Origin: an uncultured Porphyromonadaceae bacterium
Lineage (GTDB): Bacteria > Bacteroidota > Bacteroidia > Bacteroidales > Muribaculaceae
DNA: 64,000 bases
Assembly (NCBI GenBank): GCA_900550395.1
Contig: URSD01000008.1
Span: 1 to 64,000, forward strand
Reading direction: 5' to 3'
Position numbers and translations under genes: made by a program. Under the pieces are notes generated by a model. It made no database searches and was not told the DNA's origin. It worked only from the letters and a program-made list of their open reading frames with translations. Each line of letters starts with the position of its first letter. Position 1 is the stretch's first letter. Below are positions 1-9,873 of the stretch, in pieces.

Positions 1-68
1 ATGGGGTCAAAAATCAATTGTTTTCAGGGGTCAATCGCGCTTTGCCGCAGAGGGTCAATCACACTTGG
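1..68. mobile_element. IS21-family-like terminal repeats (element end, cut by window edge)
   Basis: Three GGGTCAA boxes lie at 4-10, 28-34 and 52-58, exactly 24 bp apart, each followed by A or T-rich sequence. Regularly spaced GGTCAA-type boxes are typical of the ends of IS21-family elements, where the transposase binds several sites. No transposase is visible because the window starts here. The call could also be a solitary remnant. Confidence 0.5.
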
Positions 69-430
69 CTTTTCCAGACGGCAACGCAGAAGCCCTACGC
101 CTGTATATGCAATCATTGCATCCGGCCTATATTTCTCTCGAAATATCATGCCGAAAGCAAGATAATCACATATCCGCGGGCATCTACCGTTGCTCAACCC
201 TTGACTTAGACCTGAAATTTTGCGAGAATTTCTGAACGTCAAGAATCAGCGCGGATAAACGCTTTTCATTATGTATGTTGCAGCTCCCTCCCGCATGGCC
301 CGTGACCCGGCTTCTGCGTTTCGGTCTGCGCAGCAAAGTTAATAATAAATTTTCAATGACAAGCAAAAATTTTTAAAAAACACCTTATCATTGCAAATAT
401 ATACGTAATCTTAAGAGTATTACATACACC
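69..430. other. Gene-free DNA downstream of the ClC gene
   Basis: No credible coding sequence is seen. The short open frames on both strands have no family character. The stretch becomes AT-rich from about 340 and ends at the ClC stop codon. It probably lies between an insertion-sequence end and the 3' end of the long minus-strand operon. Confidence 0.5.
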
Positions 431-2317
431 TCAGTCGTCGCTGTAGTGGCGAAGCACGCGGCGGTAGGAGGTGAAGATTTTGCTCTTGCTGACGAAGCCC
501 ACATACACGCCGTCGCGCACTACGGGCAGATTCCAGGCGCCGGTATCGTCGAATATCTTCATCACCTTGTCCATGCTCATGCCCTCCTCAATGCGGGCAG
601 GAGGCACCGACATAAATTTGCGCACGAACATCTTGCGGTATAGGTCGGGGCGGAACATGATGTTGCGTATCTCGTCGAGCACAACCACACCTTTCAGCTT
701 ACCTGCCTCGTCCACCACCGGGAATAGGTTACGGCTGCTGCGCGCTATGGTGTCAACCATGTCCTTAAGCGACATATCGGGATGCACCGGCAAGAAATCG
801 GTTTCTATCACATTGTCTATCTTGAGCATCGTCAGCACGGTCTTGTCCTTGTGGTGGGTCATAAGTTCACCTCGTTTTGCAAGACGCATGGTGTATATGC
901 TGTACGGCTCGAATACCTTGATGGTGCCATAGGCTATGGTGCTGACTATCAGCAGCGGCAGAAACAGGTCGTAGCCGCCGGTGAGTTCAGCGGTAAGGAA
1001 GATGCCCATCAGCGGGGCATGCATCACGCCACTCATCACGCCGGCCATGCCTATCAGCGCGAAATTCTTGGTGCTCAGCACAGTATCGAATCCCATCATG
1101 TTCGCCACAAACGCGAAAAGGAAACCTGTCATGCAGCCCACATATAGCGACGGCGCGAATGTGCCGCCCACGCCTCCGGCACCGTTGGTGGCTGAGGTGG
1201 CAAAACTTTTTGCAAGGATTATCACGCCGATAAACAGCACTATGAACCATGTGCGCGAGCCCTCGCCGTAGAACAGCGAACCGTCCACGATACTCGACGG
1301 GTCACCGTTCAGCAGACTGTTTATCGAGCCGTAGCCCTCGCCGTACAGCGGCGGCAGCAGGAACACGAGCGTCGACAGTATCAGGCAGCCTATGGCCGTG
1401 CGGATCCACGGATTGCGGAAGCGGCCGAAGAAATTCTCCATCATGTTCATGGCGCGGGTGAAGTACAGCGACACGAGACCACACACCAGACCGAGCACTA
1501 TGGCAAACGGAATCTTCGACATATAGAAGTCATCGCTCTGCACGAAGAAGAACTCGAAGTCATAGCCCGTATAGGCGTAGGCAATGGTGGCAGAGGTGAT
1601 GGAGGCTATAAGCAGAGGCATCACGCTTACGGTGGTAAGGTCGAGCATCAGCACTTCCAGCGTGAACAGCATGCCGGCTATGGGAGCCTTGAATATTCCG
1701 GCGATACCGGCCGCGGCACCGCAGCCCACGAGTATCATCAGGATGCGTGGCGAAAGGCGGAACATCTGCCCGAGATTCGAACCTATGGCCGCGCCTGTAT
1801 ACACGATAGGACCCTCGGCACCGACCGAACCGCCGAAGCCGATGGTGACACTCGACGCCAGTACCGATGTGTATATGTTATGCCGTTTCAGTCGGCTCTT
1901 GTTCTGCGATATGGCATACAGCACGCGCGTGACGCCGTGCGAGATGTTGTCCTTCACTATGTAACGCACGTAGCAAGCCACGAGCACGACGCCCACCGAC
2001 GGCAGCAGGATGTACAGATAGTTGCCCTGCGCCACATTGATGTGGGTCGTGAGCACGCCGCTGATGGTATGGATAAGCCATTTCAGTACCATAGCCGCCA
2101 GACCGGCGAATACGCCCACAAACAGAGCGAGCACCAGCACGAAATTCTTCTCCTTCACGTGGCGTTCGCGCCACAGTATGAAACGCATCAGCGCGGCATG
2201 CAGGCTGCGCCGGCCGGCCGACGCCTCGGCATCGCTACAGCTTTCGGCACCGAGTTCCTCGTCATCGTCACTGAGGCCGTACACTCCGTCGACGGTATCT
2301 GTATTGTTGTCTGACAT
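431..2317 (-). CDS. ClC-family chloride channel/transporter with C-terminal CBS pair
   Basis: Membrane protein of 628 residues moving chloride, probably in exchange for protons. The ClC selectivity signature GSVGAEGP sits at residues 163-170, with Glu168 in the gating-glutamate position, and a GGTFAPSLYVG segment matches the second ion-binding motif. Many hydrophobic segments lie between about residues 55 and 480, and the last ~120 residues look like two CBS domains. The first 45 residues are acidic and unique. The classical GSGIP motif is not evident (SHGVT is in that area), so substrate specificity may differ. It is the last gene of the operon, 19 bp after the sugar transferase. Confidence 0.9.
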   Translation of the reverse strand: MSDNNTDTVDGVYGLSDDDEELGAESCSDAEASAGRRSLHAALMRFILWRERHVKEKNFVLVLALFVGVFAGLAAMVLKWLIHTISGVLTTHINVAQGNYLYILLPSVGVVLVACYVRYIVKDNISHGVTRVLYAISQNKSRLKRHNIYTSVLASSVTIGFGGSVGAEGPIVYTGAAIGSNLGQMFRLSPRILMILVGCGAAAGIAGIFKAPIAGMLFTLEVLMLDLTTVSVMPLLIASITSATIAYAYTGYDFEFFFVQSDDFYMSKIPFAIVLGLVCGLVSLYFTRAMNMMENFFGRFRNPWIRTAIGCLILSTLVFLLPPLYGEGYGSINSLLNGDPSSIVDGSLFYGEGSRTWFIVLFIGVIILAKSFATSATNGAGGVGGTFAPSLYVGCMTGFLFAFVANMMGFDTVLSTKNFALIGMAGVMSGVMHAPLMGIFLTAELTGGYDLFLPLLIVSTIAYGTIKVFEPYSIYTMRLAKRGELMTHHKDKTVLTMLKIDNVIETDFLPVHPDMSLKDMVDTIARSSRNLFPVVDEAGKLKGVVVLDEIRNIMFRPDLYRKMFVRKFMSVPPARIEEGMSMDKVMKIFDDTGAWNLPVVRDGVYVGFVSKSKIFTSYRRVLRHYSDD

Positions 2318-2336
2318 ATTTCTTTTTAAGCTTGTA

Positions 2337-3698
2337 TCACAGGCCTTTGCCCGTAAAGATAGTATTGATGGTATGGAGCATTATGCGCAGGTCTACACCC
2401 AGCGACACATTCTCGATATACAGCAGATCGTAGGGCAGACGCTCAAGCATCTCGTCCACATTCCTGGCATAACCGTAGCGCACCATGCCCCATGAGGAAA
2501 GTCCCGGACGCACAAGGTGCGTGAGACCTACATAAGGCGCGCGCTCGGCTATCCGTTTCAGGTAATACTCGCGCTCGGGGCGAGGTCCCACCAGGCTCAT
2601 ATCGCCAACGAGCACGTTCCAGAACTGCGGCAGTTCGTCCAGCCTGTACTTGCGCAGAAACGCGCCAACGTGAGTGATACGCGGGTCCGACTCACTGCTG
2701 AGCTGCGGTCCGTCGCTCTCGGCATCGGGACGCATGGTACGGAACTTTATGATGTTGAAAGGACGCCGCCTGTACCCTATCCTCTCCTGAAAATACAGCA
2801 CGGGGCCGCGCGAGTCGCACTTCACGGCCACAGCTATGGCCGCAAGCACCGGCGCGAGCAACACAAGGGCGAAAGCCGACACCACTATGTCGCCAAGGCG
2901 TTTAAGGTTTGCAGTGGCCGGAGACAGACCGGCGGTTATATTCAGCAACGGCTCGTGCGACACGGAACTTATGTGTGTGCGCATCGTCAGCATGTCGTAG
3001 ATATCGGGCATCATGTACACGGAGCAATCCAGCATAAGAAAGCGACCCAGCAGTTCGGCCGTGCGCTGGCCGTCAGCCTTGTCGCATGCCAGTATTACAA
3101 CACCGATGCGGCCGGCGCGAACGTCATCCTCGGCGCGGGCTATCGCCCCGGCATCCTCATGGTCGATAACGGCACGGATGTCGAACTCGGCAGGCACGTC
3201 AGCCCTGCGTCCGCGCCACGCGCCTATCACCACGGCCGGCAGGCGCAGCCTGCCCGACTTCAGCAATCTCTTGCCATGCGATGTGAGCACATAACGGCAG
3301 GCATATACGGGCAACGCAAGCAGCAGCCACAGTATACCCAGCAGCTGATAGTTGAGCAATCGTTCCGGGATGTTGTCGTTGATGAGTACGGCAAAGAATA
3401 TCAGCAGTGCCGAAAGAGCCGACACGCCGAACGTGTTGAGAACATCGTCAACACGAGATTTGGCATACGGATGATTGTAATAGCCCGACACAGCGTACAG
3501 CCCCACCACAAGCAGCGGTATCACGCATTGCCCGGCGAGCACAGGCGTGGAGAGCAGGAAGTCGCCGAAGCTGCCGGTCCATGTGTTTGGCAGCGAGTTG
3601 AAACGCACAACATTGAAGAGCAGCCACCCCAGGTTCAGCATCAGATAGTCGCCGACGAGGTAGCATAGCCGTTGTCGTTGTAGCTTTGCGTGACTCAT
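2337..3698 (-). CDS. Polyprenyl-phosphate sugar-1-phosphate transferase (WcaJ/exopolysaccharide type)
   Basis: A 453-residue initiating glycosyltransferase that should load the first sugar phosphate onto undecaprenyl phosphate for capsule or exopolysaccharide synthesis. About four N-terminal membrane segments are followed by a nucleotide-binding-like middle part. The bacterial sugar transferase domain fills about residues 255-453, with FRTMRPDAE, RKYRLDELPQFWNVL and MSLVGPRPERE motifs. It follows tsaC by 4 bp and precedes the ClC gene. The CpsB/YwqE-like phosphatase two genes upstream supports a capsule role. Sugar specificity cannot be read from the sequence. Confidence 0.92.
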   Translation of the reverse strand: MSHAKLQRQRLCYLVGDYLMLNLGWLLFNVVRFNSLPNTWTGSFGDFLLSTPVLAGQCVIPLLVVGLYAVSGYYNHPYAKSRVDDVLNTFGVSALSALLIFFAVLINDNIPERLLNYQLLGILWLLLALPVYACRYVLTSHGKRLLKSGRLRLPAVVIGAWRGRRADVPAEFDIRAVIDHEDAGAIARAEDDVRAGRIGVVILACDKADGQRTAELLGRFLMLDCSVYMMPDIYDMLTMRTHISSVSHEPLLNITAGLSPATANLKRLGDIVVSAFALVLLAPVLAAIAVAVKCDSRGPVLYFQERIGYRRRPFNIIKFRTMRPDAESDGPQLSSESDPRITHVGAFLRKYRLDELPQFWNVLVGDMSLVGPRPEREYYLKRIAERAPYVGLTHLVRPGLSSWGMVRYGYARNVDEMLERLPYDLLYIENVSLGVDLRIMLHTINTIFTGKGL

Positions 3699-3702
3699 TC
3701 TC

Positions 3703-4275
3703 TCATTTTCGCAGGATTTTGAACACTCCGCCGTCGCTCAGCTTTATCACGGCGGACGGACGCCCGGCAGCCGGAGGCGCATCGTACGGACTCACTACGG
3801 CGTCCACCTGTTTAAGTATCTCGGGCGACACTTCCTCAAGAGTGCGGGGCGCCGGCATGCCGCTGATATTGGCCGATGTCGATACCAGCGGCTTGTGCCA
3901 TCGGCGGAACAGAGGCAGGTTGACGATGCGCACACCTGCCGAACCGTCCTCGGCCAACAGCTCGGGAGCGAGTCCGTGGGGATGGTCATAAACTATCGTC
4001 AGAGGGTCGGTTGCCGCATCAAGCAGCTGATAGCCCACATCGGGTATATCGTCGACCCAGCGCTCCAACATCCCGACACTGCTCACCAGCGTTATAAGCG
4101 CCTTGGCCTCGGCGCGCCGCTTGATGGCGAATATACGGCGCACGGCGGCGCTGTTGGTGGCGTCGCAGCCTATGCCCCACACTGTCTCGGTGGGATATGC
4201 TATCACGCCTCCCTCCTCAAGCACGGCGGCGGCCTGACTGCTGGTTATTATCCTGTCGGTCTGCTTCAGTGTCAT
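3703..4275 (-). CDS. tsaC: L-threonylcarbamoyladenylate synthase (Sua5/YciO/YrdC family)
   Basis: A 190-residue enzyme that makes threonylcarbamoyl-AMP from Thr, bicarbonate and ATP, the first step of t6A37 tRNA modification. Recognised by YPTETVWGIGCDA near residue 26, KRRAEAKALI, and the C-terminal STSANISGMPAP segment. The length fits the short TsaC form without the Sua5 C-terminal domain. It overlaps the phosphatase gene upstream by 4 bp and sits inside a surface-polysaccharide operon, so translation is probably coupled. This is an essential housekeeping gene in an unusual setting. Confidence 0.93.
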   Translation of the reverse strand: MTLKQTDRIITSSQAAAVLEEGGVIAYPTETVWGIGCDATNSAAVRRIFAIKRRAEAKALITLVSSVGMLERWVDDIPDVGYQLLDAATDPLTIVYDHPHGLAPELLAEDGSAGVRIVNLPLFRRWHKPLVSTSANISGMPAPRTLEEVSPEILKQVDAVVSPYDAPPAAGRPSAVIKLSDGGVFKILRK

Positions 4276-5006
4276 ATTCGGTCGTTTTTAATCTTCCCCT
4301 CCAGCATCTTGCGGTCGTTGCGGTACTCGCGGCTGCCCAGATAGGCCTCTATGCTCTCGGCATGGCGCAACCCGTGCAGGTCGGTACCTACGAAGTCAAT
4401 CAGATCATGCCCCATCAGCCATTCGGCCATACGTCGTTCCTCCTTGCCGTAGAAGCCGGAGAGACTGAGCAGATTCACCTGAAACTGCACACCGCTGTCG
4501 TGGATGGCCCGGTAGCGTTCGGGATGACTATAATAATATGTGTAACGTTCAGGATGCACCAGTATGGGCCTGAAGCCCTCCACCTGGAGTCCGAACAGCA
4601 GCTCGTCCAGACCCAGAGGCTCCTGCACGAACGGATTCTCAACCAACAGCCTGTCGCCGGGCAGCGTCAGCAGCATCTTCGCCGCCCTCTGCTCGTCGAA
4701 GAGGTCGTCGAGCCTGTACTCCGCGCTGTTGCCGGGGCGTATGTCCGAACCCGCGGCGGCAAGAGCCGCATGCAGTGCCTCGCGCGCGGCGGCTATGGTG
4801 GCCGGAGTGTTCTCAAAGCTGCCGCGCGTCACATGCGGCGATGCGAAGATACGTTTCAGTCCCCACCCGGCCATGCGTTCCGTCAGCTCTACCGAGCGCT
4901 CCACCGACGGCGAGCCGTCGTCTATGCCCGGGAATATGTGGCAGTGGATGTCCGTGGCGAACCACAGGAGCTCTGTCTGCTTGCTCTTATTGAAGAAATT
5001 GAACAT
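4272..5006 (-). CDS. CpsB/YwqE-type protein-tyrosine phosphatase (PHP fold)
   Basis: A 244-residue manganese-type phosphatase that in related systems dephosphorylates the tyrosine kinase controlling capsule polymerisation. The metal-binding start DIHCHIFPGIDDGS lies about 20 residues in, with further PHP motifs (HVTRG, NPFVQ, HPERY, GTDLHG). ATG at 5006 was chosen because an upstream in-frame start at 5090 would overlap the preceding barrel gene, and the protein from 5006 has the family's usual length. It overlaps tsaC by 4 bp. No cognate BY-kinase is visible in the window. Confidence 0.88.
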   Translation of the reverse strand: MFNFFNKSKQTELLWFATDIHCHIFPGIDDGSPSVERSVELTERMAGWGLKRIFASPHVTRGSFENTPATIAAAREALHAALAAAGSDIRPGNSAEYRLDDLFDEQRAAKMLLTLPGDRLLVENPFVQEPLGLDELLFGLQVEGFRPILVHPERYTYYYSHPERYRAIHDSGVQFQVNLLSLSGFYGKEERRMAEWLMGHDLIDFVGTDLHGLRHAESIEAYLGSREYRNDRKMLEGKIKNDRI

Positions 5007-5011
5007 GGCTG

Positions 5012-6748
5012 TCAGAACTTGAAGCTTGCACCGACAAGGCCGTGAATACCCTGCTCGGGCACGCCTGGAAGGGCCAGGCATTTGCGGCACAGCAGATTCT
5101 CGCCGCGGGCGAAGACGCTGATGGCGGGTGTGATGTCGTATCGGGCGCCGAACGTCAGGTCGCTCTTGCAGCCGAGCGAGAGCAGCGATGCAGTGCCGTC
5201 GGGCGCATAAGCGTAGGCGGCGCGGCTCTGCCGGAACTCATACCCGGCGTTCAGCTCCAGCGCCTTGATAGGGCGCACCGTGGCGTCGGCCTTGACAACG
5301 AGTTTGGCACGGTCGCGCCACAGGTAGTAGCCTGAGCCCTCTTTCTGCGGAGCCATCTCCACGGAAGCGCGGACGTCCACCATGCTGCGCCAGGCATAGC
5401 TGAGGCGCAGGCCGGCATGCGCACCCTTGAGGTCAACAGGACGCATCACGGTCAGCTCCGTACCCGTGCCTACGGCCGTGAGCGTCGGCATCAGCCAGTC
5501 GTTGGCCCTTGCCCAGCCGCCGAACACCTCGGCGCTGAATCCCGACCATGGGCCGAGATTGAAGCCGCCCTCCACGTTCAGCGGCATGTGCGAGCGCTCG
5601 TACTGCCAGCCCACGGGGAAGAACGGCGAATAGGCGTAGAGCGAACGCTGGGTGTTCAGCACTTCTCCGCCGGTGACGCGCACGTACACGGTAGCGGCGT
5701 CGGCGCTGTAGGTCAGCGTCACGTCGGGAGCGATGTGGAATTTCTTGCCCGTGCCTCCGGTGCTGATGTCTACGCGTGCGCCAAGACGCAGGTCCACGCC
5801 GCGGCCGCGGCCAAAGGCGTAGTACGGCGTCAGCGACACCACGCCCAGCGTGCTGCCCTCTGCCGACACCACATCAAGGTGCCCGGGATTGTCAGCATTG
5901 GTGGCGGCAAGCGTCGACGCGTCGGGACGCGACAGGAAGTCGGCTTTCACCTCCAGGCCGGCTCTTCCCCGGTCATTGCCGGTGCGGAAAGTCAGACCGG
6001 CAGTCGCACCGAAAAGTATTTCAGCGCCGTCGGTATGCAGGATGCGGGATGGCGCGGGGCCGTCCCACAGCAGGTCGTTATCCTTGTCCTCGTCGAAGCC
6101 GAAGCGGTGGAACGATGCGCCGACGTGATAGCCCACACGGCCTGCACGGGCCCACCAGGCGGCGGAGAGGTCGGTCATGCCTATGTCATGCTTGCCGGCG
6201 CTGTAGCCCGTAGGTGCTTCAAGGCGACCATAGTTCGTGGCGAATTTCAGATTCAGCACGCCGGTGTTGCGCACGCGGTGGTCGAAATCCACTCCTATGG
6301 CGAACGTGTTGTTGCTGAAGCGGTCCTTGAGCAGGTGCGGCAGCTCGCGCTTGAAGCAGTAGCCGTCGAACTGCGCCCAGGCACCCAGGCGCGTCGTGGC
6401 GTTCTGTATTATGCGGTAACCGGCCGACACGGCGGCGTTATAGGCAGGAAAATATCCGGCGCTTACGTATCCGCGGTAGCGCGATATGTCGAAGGTGTCG
6501 CCCCACGCTGCGGGGGCCAGCAGGCGCGCCGAGCGCGTGATGGTGCCGTCGCCGCCGTATTCTGCGATGTCAAGGCGTCGCGCCGACACCGGCACCGACA
6601 CTATCCCGGGATGTACCGAGCCAAGACGTTCGGCCGGACGTTCGGCCGGCACTACCGTGCGGTCCACCTTCACTTCGGTGCTGAGATTCTGCGCCTGCGC
6701 CGCGAGGGCGGCTGCGAGCGCGATGGCGAGTGTTATGTTGTATTTCAT
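5012..6748 (-). CDS. Outer-membrane beta-barrel protein, TonB-receptor-like without plug
   Basis: A 578-residue predicted outer-membrane protein. It has a clean signal peptide ending near AAQAQ and alternating amphipathic strands throughout, and it finishes with LVGASFKF, a C-terminal Phe typical of barrels. No plug domain or TonB box is evident, so it resembles the barrel half of a receptor. It overlaps the upstream TPR gene by 4 bp, implying translational coupling and a common function, perhaps envelope assembly or export with the TPR partner. The substrate is unknown. Confidence 0.7.
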   Translation of the reverse strand: MKYNITLAIALAAALAAQAQNLSTEVKVDRTVVPAERPAERLGSVHPGIVSVPVSARRLDIAEYGGDGTITRSARLLAPAAWGDTFDISRYRGYVSAGYFPAYNAAVSAGYRIIQNATTRLGAWAQFDGYCFKRELPHLLKDRFSNNTFAIGVDFDHRVRNTGVLNLKFATNYGRLEAPTGYSAGKHDIGMTDLSAAWWARAGRVGYHVGASFHRFGFDEDKDNDLLWDGPAPSRILHTDGAEILFGATAGLTFRTGNDRGRAGLEVKADFLSRPDASTLAATNADNPGHLDVVSAEGSTLGVVSLTPYYAFGRGRGVDLRLGARVDISTGGTGKKFHIAPDVTLTYSADAATVYVRVTGGEVLNTQRSLYAYSPFFPVGWQYERSHMPLNVEGGFNLGPWSGFSAEVFGGWARANDWLMPTLTAVGTGTELTVMRPVDLKGAHAGLRLSYAWRSMVDVRASVEMAPQKEGSGYYLWRDRAKLVVKADATVRPIKALELNAGYEFRQSRAAYAYAPDGTASLLSLGCKSDLTFGARYDITPAISVFARGENLLCRKCLALPGVPEQGIHGLVGASFKF

Positions 6749-9735
6749 TTCTTGAGCTTGCTGAGACGGGTGTCAATCATGTCGAAAATATCGGTTTCGG
6801 TGCCGGGATAATTGGCTTTCAGTGCTGTCAGGTATTCGCGGGCCTCGAAAGTCTTGCCCTCGCGGGCGTATACGTCGCTGAGCACTATGAATCCGCGGGC
6901 CAGCCAGTAGGCATGCGGCGTACCGCTGCCCGTCAGTGCCTCGGCCTCGCGGCGGGCGCTGTCGGTGTCGCCGCTGTCCAGGTAGCTCTGGGCCAGCGAA
7001 CATGCGGCGATGGCACCGTACAGCTCGTCGGTGGCGTCGGCTATGCTTTTCCACAGCTTGCGGGCGCCGACCTCGTTGCCCTGCGCCGAGAGCGCCGCGG
7101 CCTTGGTGTAGGTGGCCTCGGTGCGGTTGCCGGAGCCGAGTGTCGACGATGCCAGCAGCGCGTCGGCGGCGCGGCCTGCCAGTTCGTAATCGCCGGTGTC
7201 GCGTCCCGTGCGCATTATGCCGAGGCGCGCAGCGTTCAGCTTCGAGGGCGACGCTGCGCGCTGCTCCAGCTGGCGCCACGAGCGCAGGGCGGCTTCTCCG
7301 CGGCCGGCGGCATAGTCAGTCTCGGCCTTCACCACGAGTGCCTGCTCTGCGGCGGCGTTGTCGGGATAGCGGCGCAGAATCTCCTCGGCGCACTGCAGGG
7401 CTTCGGCGTCCTGTCCGTGTTCACTGTAATAGGCCATCATGCTCTCCACGGCCCGCGCGCGGTAGGCGCCGTCGGGATATTCGTTGGCGTAGCGCTGCAT
7501 TCGCTCCACGTCGCCGCGTGTCACGAGCGCCTTGTCGGCTGCCTCATAGCTCAGGCGGTCGGCCTCGGCCACATCCATCTTTGGCGCGTTGTCCACGCTG
7601 TTGAGGAACTGTATGTACTGCTGGAGCGTGCCGTCCTCGGCGCTCACGCGCTTCAGGGCCTCTACCGCCTCGGCGGCCTCGCCGCTTGTGGGGTACGACC
7701 GAATGATGTCCTTATATGTGTCTATGGCCTCGGCACGGTCGCCGGTATTGAGCATGGTCTGAGCCATCTGCAGGTGGCCCTTGCGGCCCTGCGCGGTGCC
7801 GGGATATTCGCTCACCAGTCGGCGGTACAGCGCTATGGCGCCGCGGTTGTCGCCGAGCTGTATGTGGCTCTCGGTGCTTTCGAGCAGGGCATCGGGCACG
7901 AGGCTCGACGAGGGGAAGCGGCGCATCATGTCGTCGAGCGTCGCCAGCTTGGCCCTGTGGTTGCGGCGGTAACCCTGCATCACGCCTTTCTGAAACAGCG
8001 CGTAGTCGCCGGCCGAGGGATTTGTGGCGAAGGCCTTGTCGTAGTATTTCTCGGCTTCGTCGAAATCGGTGGCATAGTAGCGGGTATCGCCGAGACGGTT
8101 GTAGGCGTCGGCCACAGCCTCGGGAGAGAGGCTGCCGGAGTTTTCCACCGCGTGGCGGAAGTTGGTCGCGGCGTCGTCGTAGCGTTTCTGCGCGAAGCGT
8201 GTATAGCCGAGGTCGTAACGCGCCACGGCGGTGTTGCCTCCGCTTGCAGGCGCACGGCGCACATACTGTAGCAGAGCATCGGCGGCGCCGGCGTAGTCGC
8301 CGGTGCTGTACAGTGCCTCGCCCAGTGCGAGCTTGTTCTCGAGCACGGTGGCGGCATCGCCCTTGGCGGCGAGTCCGTCGGCTTCTCGCAGCAGTGGCAG
8401 CGCCTCGGCGGCCTGCCCGGCAGCCAGTTTCCGCGAACCGAGCGTATAGAGTATGGTCTGCTTGGCCGACAGCACGCGGTCGGCGGGACGCTTCATTCTC
8501 TCTATGCTTGCGAGGGCTTTCTCGTAGTTGTTGTCGGTCATATATCCGGCCACGATGTATTCCTGCACCTCTGCGGCATGGCGGCTTGCGGGATAGCGAC
8601 GCAGGAAGTCCTCCAGCGTCTCCACCGAGCTGCCGAAGGGCACGCGGCCGCCCTGCATGCGGGCCACGGCATAATTGTAGTATGCCGTCTCCTGCACCTC
8701 GGGGTCGAAGTCCATCTTCACGGCCTTGTCGAAGGCCAGCAGTGCGGGCTGAACGTCGCCGCTGTGCATCAGGGCCTGACCGATGTAGAGGTAAGCGCTC
8801 TGCGCCATGGCGTCGCTCTCGCCGGTGACGCTCTCGAGATGGCGTACCGCGGCGGCATAATCTCCATCGGCATACTCGGACAGTCCGAGGATATATAGCG
8901 ACGAGGGCAGCGGCTCGGCGGCGGCAGCCACATATTTACGCAGATATGGAACAGCCTCGCCGGGACGGCCCAGACGGTACAGCGACTCGCCGGCTATGCG
9001 TTCGGCTTCAGCCTTGAAGGCCTCGGGCGCCGTGCGGCGTTTGAGCAGTCGCTGAGCCTCGGCCTGCGACTTTCCGAAGTCCTCCTGCCTGTAGTGGATC
9101 TGTGCCAGATAGTACGGACTCATGCAGCCGGGCTCGGTATTGCTGTCGGCGGCGGCGAAGAGGCGCGCTGCCTCGGCGTAGTTGCCACGTGCATAGGCTA
9201 TGTAGGCGGTGTAAAAGCGGGCGGCAGGGCCGTAGCGTCGTGTGTGCTCCAGCGCGGCGAAGCGCGCGGCGGCGCCGTCAAAGTCGGCGGTCTGAAGCAT
9301 GCAGTAGGCCGTGCGGTAGTCCAGGTCCTCGCGCAGGTCGGCGTTCAGCGCTGCGCCGGGCACTTCCAGGTATGCTTTCAGCGCCTCGGGATAGCTGCGT
9401 GTGAAGAGGCAGTCACCCACCCTCATCTGTGCTTGTGCCCGCAGCTGCGAGTAAGGATACACAGCGAGGAAACGCTTGAAATGCGGCAGCGCCGACGCGC
9501 CTCCGTTGCCGAAAGCAGCCTCGGCAAGAGCCCAGTCCACCTGCTCCAGCTCGGCGGCGGAGAGTGTCGAACGGTCCACGCGCCCCAGCTGGTCTATGCA
9601 GCCGTTGTAGTTGCCCGACGACAGCATAGCCAGCCCGCGGGCCATGTAGCCGTCTGTCGTCGTGGAGTTTATCTGAGCCGTAGCCATGACAGCGGAGACC
9701 ATCGCCGCGGCAGACAATATGGTAAGTCTTTTCAT
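6745..9735 (-). CDS. Large exported tetratricopeptide-repeat protein
   Basis: A 996-residue periplasmic or outer-membrane-associated TPR protein. The signal peptide (MKRLTILSAAAMVSAVMATA) is followed by at least 15 degenerate TPR units, recognisable by repeated A-LG-Y--GDY--A and Y-P-S--A patterns. The frame stays open far upstream into mutL, but ATG at 9735 is the first start after a TATATTTG promoter (9767-9760) and gives the signal peptide. It heads the six-gene operon and overlaps the barrel gene by 4 bp. It may act as a scaffold for an envelope complex. Confidence 0.85.
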   Translation of the reverse strand: MKRLTILSAAAMVSAVMATAQINSTTTDGYMARGLAMLSSGNYNGCIDQLGRVDRSTLSAAELEQVDWALAEAAFGNGGASALPHFKRFLAVYPYSQLRAQAQMRVGDCLFTRSYPEALKAYLEVPGAALNADLREDLDYRTAYCMLQTADFDGAAARFAALEHTRRYGPAARFYTAYIAYARGNYAEAARLFAAADSNTEPGCMSPYYLAQIHYRQEDFGKSQAEAQRLLKRRTAPEAFKAEAERIAGESLYRLGRPGEAVPYLRKYVAAAAEPLPSSLYILGLSEYADGDYAAAVRHLESVTGESDAMAQSAYLYIGQALMHSGDVQPALLAFDKAVKMDFDPEVQETAYYNYAVARMQGGRVPFGSSVETLEDFLRRYPASRHAAEVQEYIVAGYMTDNNYEKALASIERMKRPADRVLSAKQTILYTLGSRKLAAGQAAEALPLLREADGLAAKGDAATVLENKLALGEALYSTGDYAGAADALLQYVRRAPASGGNTAVARYDLGYTRFAQKRYDDAATNFRHAVENSGSLSPEAVADAYNRLGDTRYYATDFDEAEKYYDKAFATNPSAGDYALFQKGVMQGYRRNHRAKLATLDDMMRRFPSSSLVPDALLESTESHIQLGDNRGAIALYRRLVSEYPGTAQGRKGHLQMAQTMLNTGDRAEAIDTYKDIIRSYPTSGEAAEAVEALKRVSAEDGTLQQYIQFLNSVDNAPKMDVAEADRLSYEAADKALVTRGDVERMQRYANEYPDGAYRARAVESMMAYYSEHGQDAEALQCAEEILRRYPDNAAAEQALVVKAETDYAAGRGEAALRSWRQLEQRAASPSKLNAARLGIMRTGRDTGDYELAGRAADALLASSTLGSGNRTEATYTKAAALSAQGNEVGARKLWKSIADATDELYGAIAACSLAQSYLDSGDTDSARREAEALTGSGTPHAYWLARGFIVLSDVYAREGKTFEAREYLTALKANYPGTETDIFDMIDTRLSKLKK

Positions 9736-9759
9736 CGATAGAAATGTGCTAATTTCATG

Positions 9760-9767
9760 CAAATATA
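9760..9767 (-). promoter_or_regulatory. -7 promoter box for the TPR operon
   Basis: Read on the minus strand the bases are TATATTTG, matching the Bacteroidetes -7 consensus TAnnTTTG. Transcription should begin near 9755, leaving a leader of about 20 nt to the ATG at 9735. It supports the start chosen for the TPR gene. Confidence 0.6.
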
Positions 9768-9850
9768 CGGAGAATTCCCGACATATCGGAAACAGAACAC
9801 ATAGATATTTAAAAAAGTGTTTCCTCCGGCCGTAGCCACGGATTTTTTCG

Positions 9851-9858
9851 TAATTTTG
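9851..9858 (+). promoter_or_regulatory. -7 promoter box for mutL
   Basis: TAATTTTG matches the Bacteroidetes -7 consensus and lies 15 bp before the mutL ATG. A -33 TTTG is not clear. It faces away from the TPR promoter in the same 138-bp gap. Confidence 0.6.
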
Positions 9859-9873
9859 TGAAAATTTTGAAGC

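Noticed and set aside
3703..4275. Reading tsaC as part of the capsule pathway
   Set aside because: The sequence is a standard t6A enzyme. Co-location and overlap do not show a capsule role.
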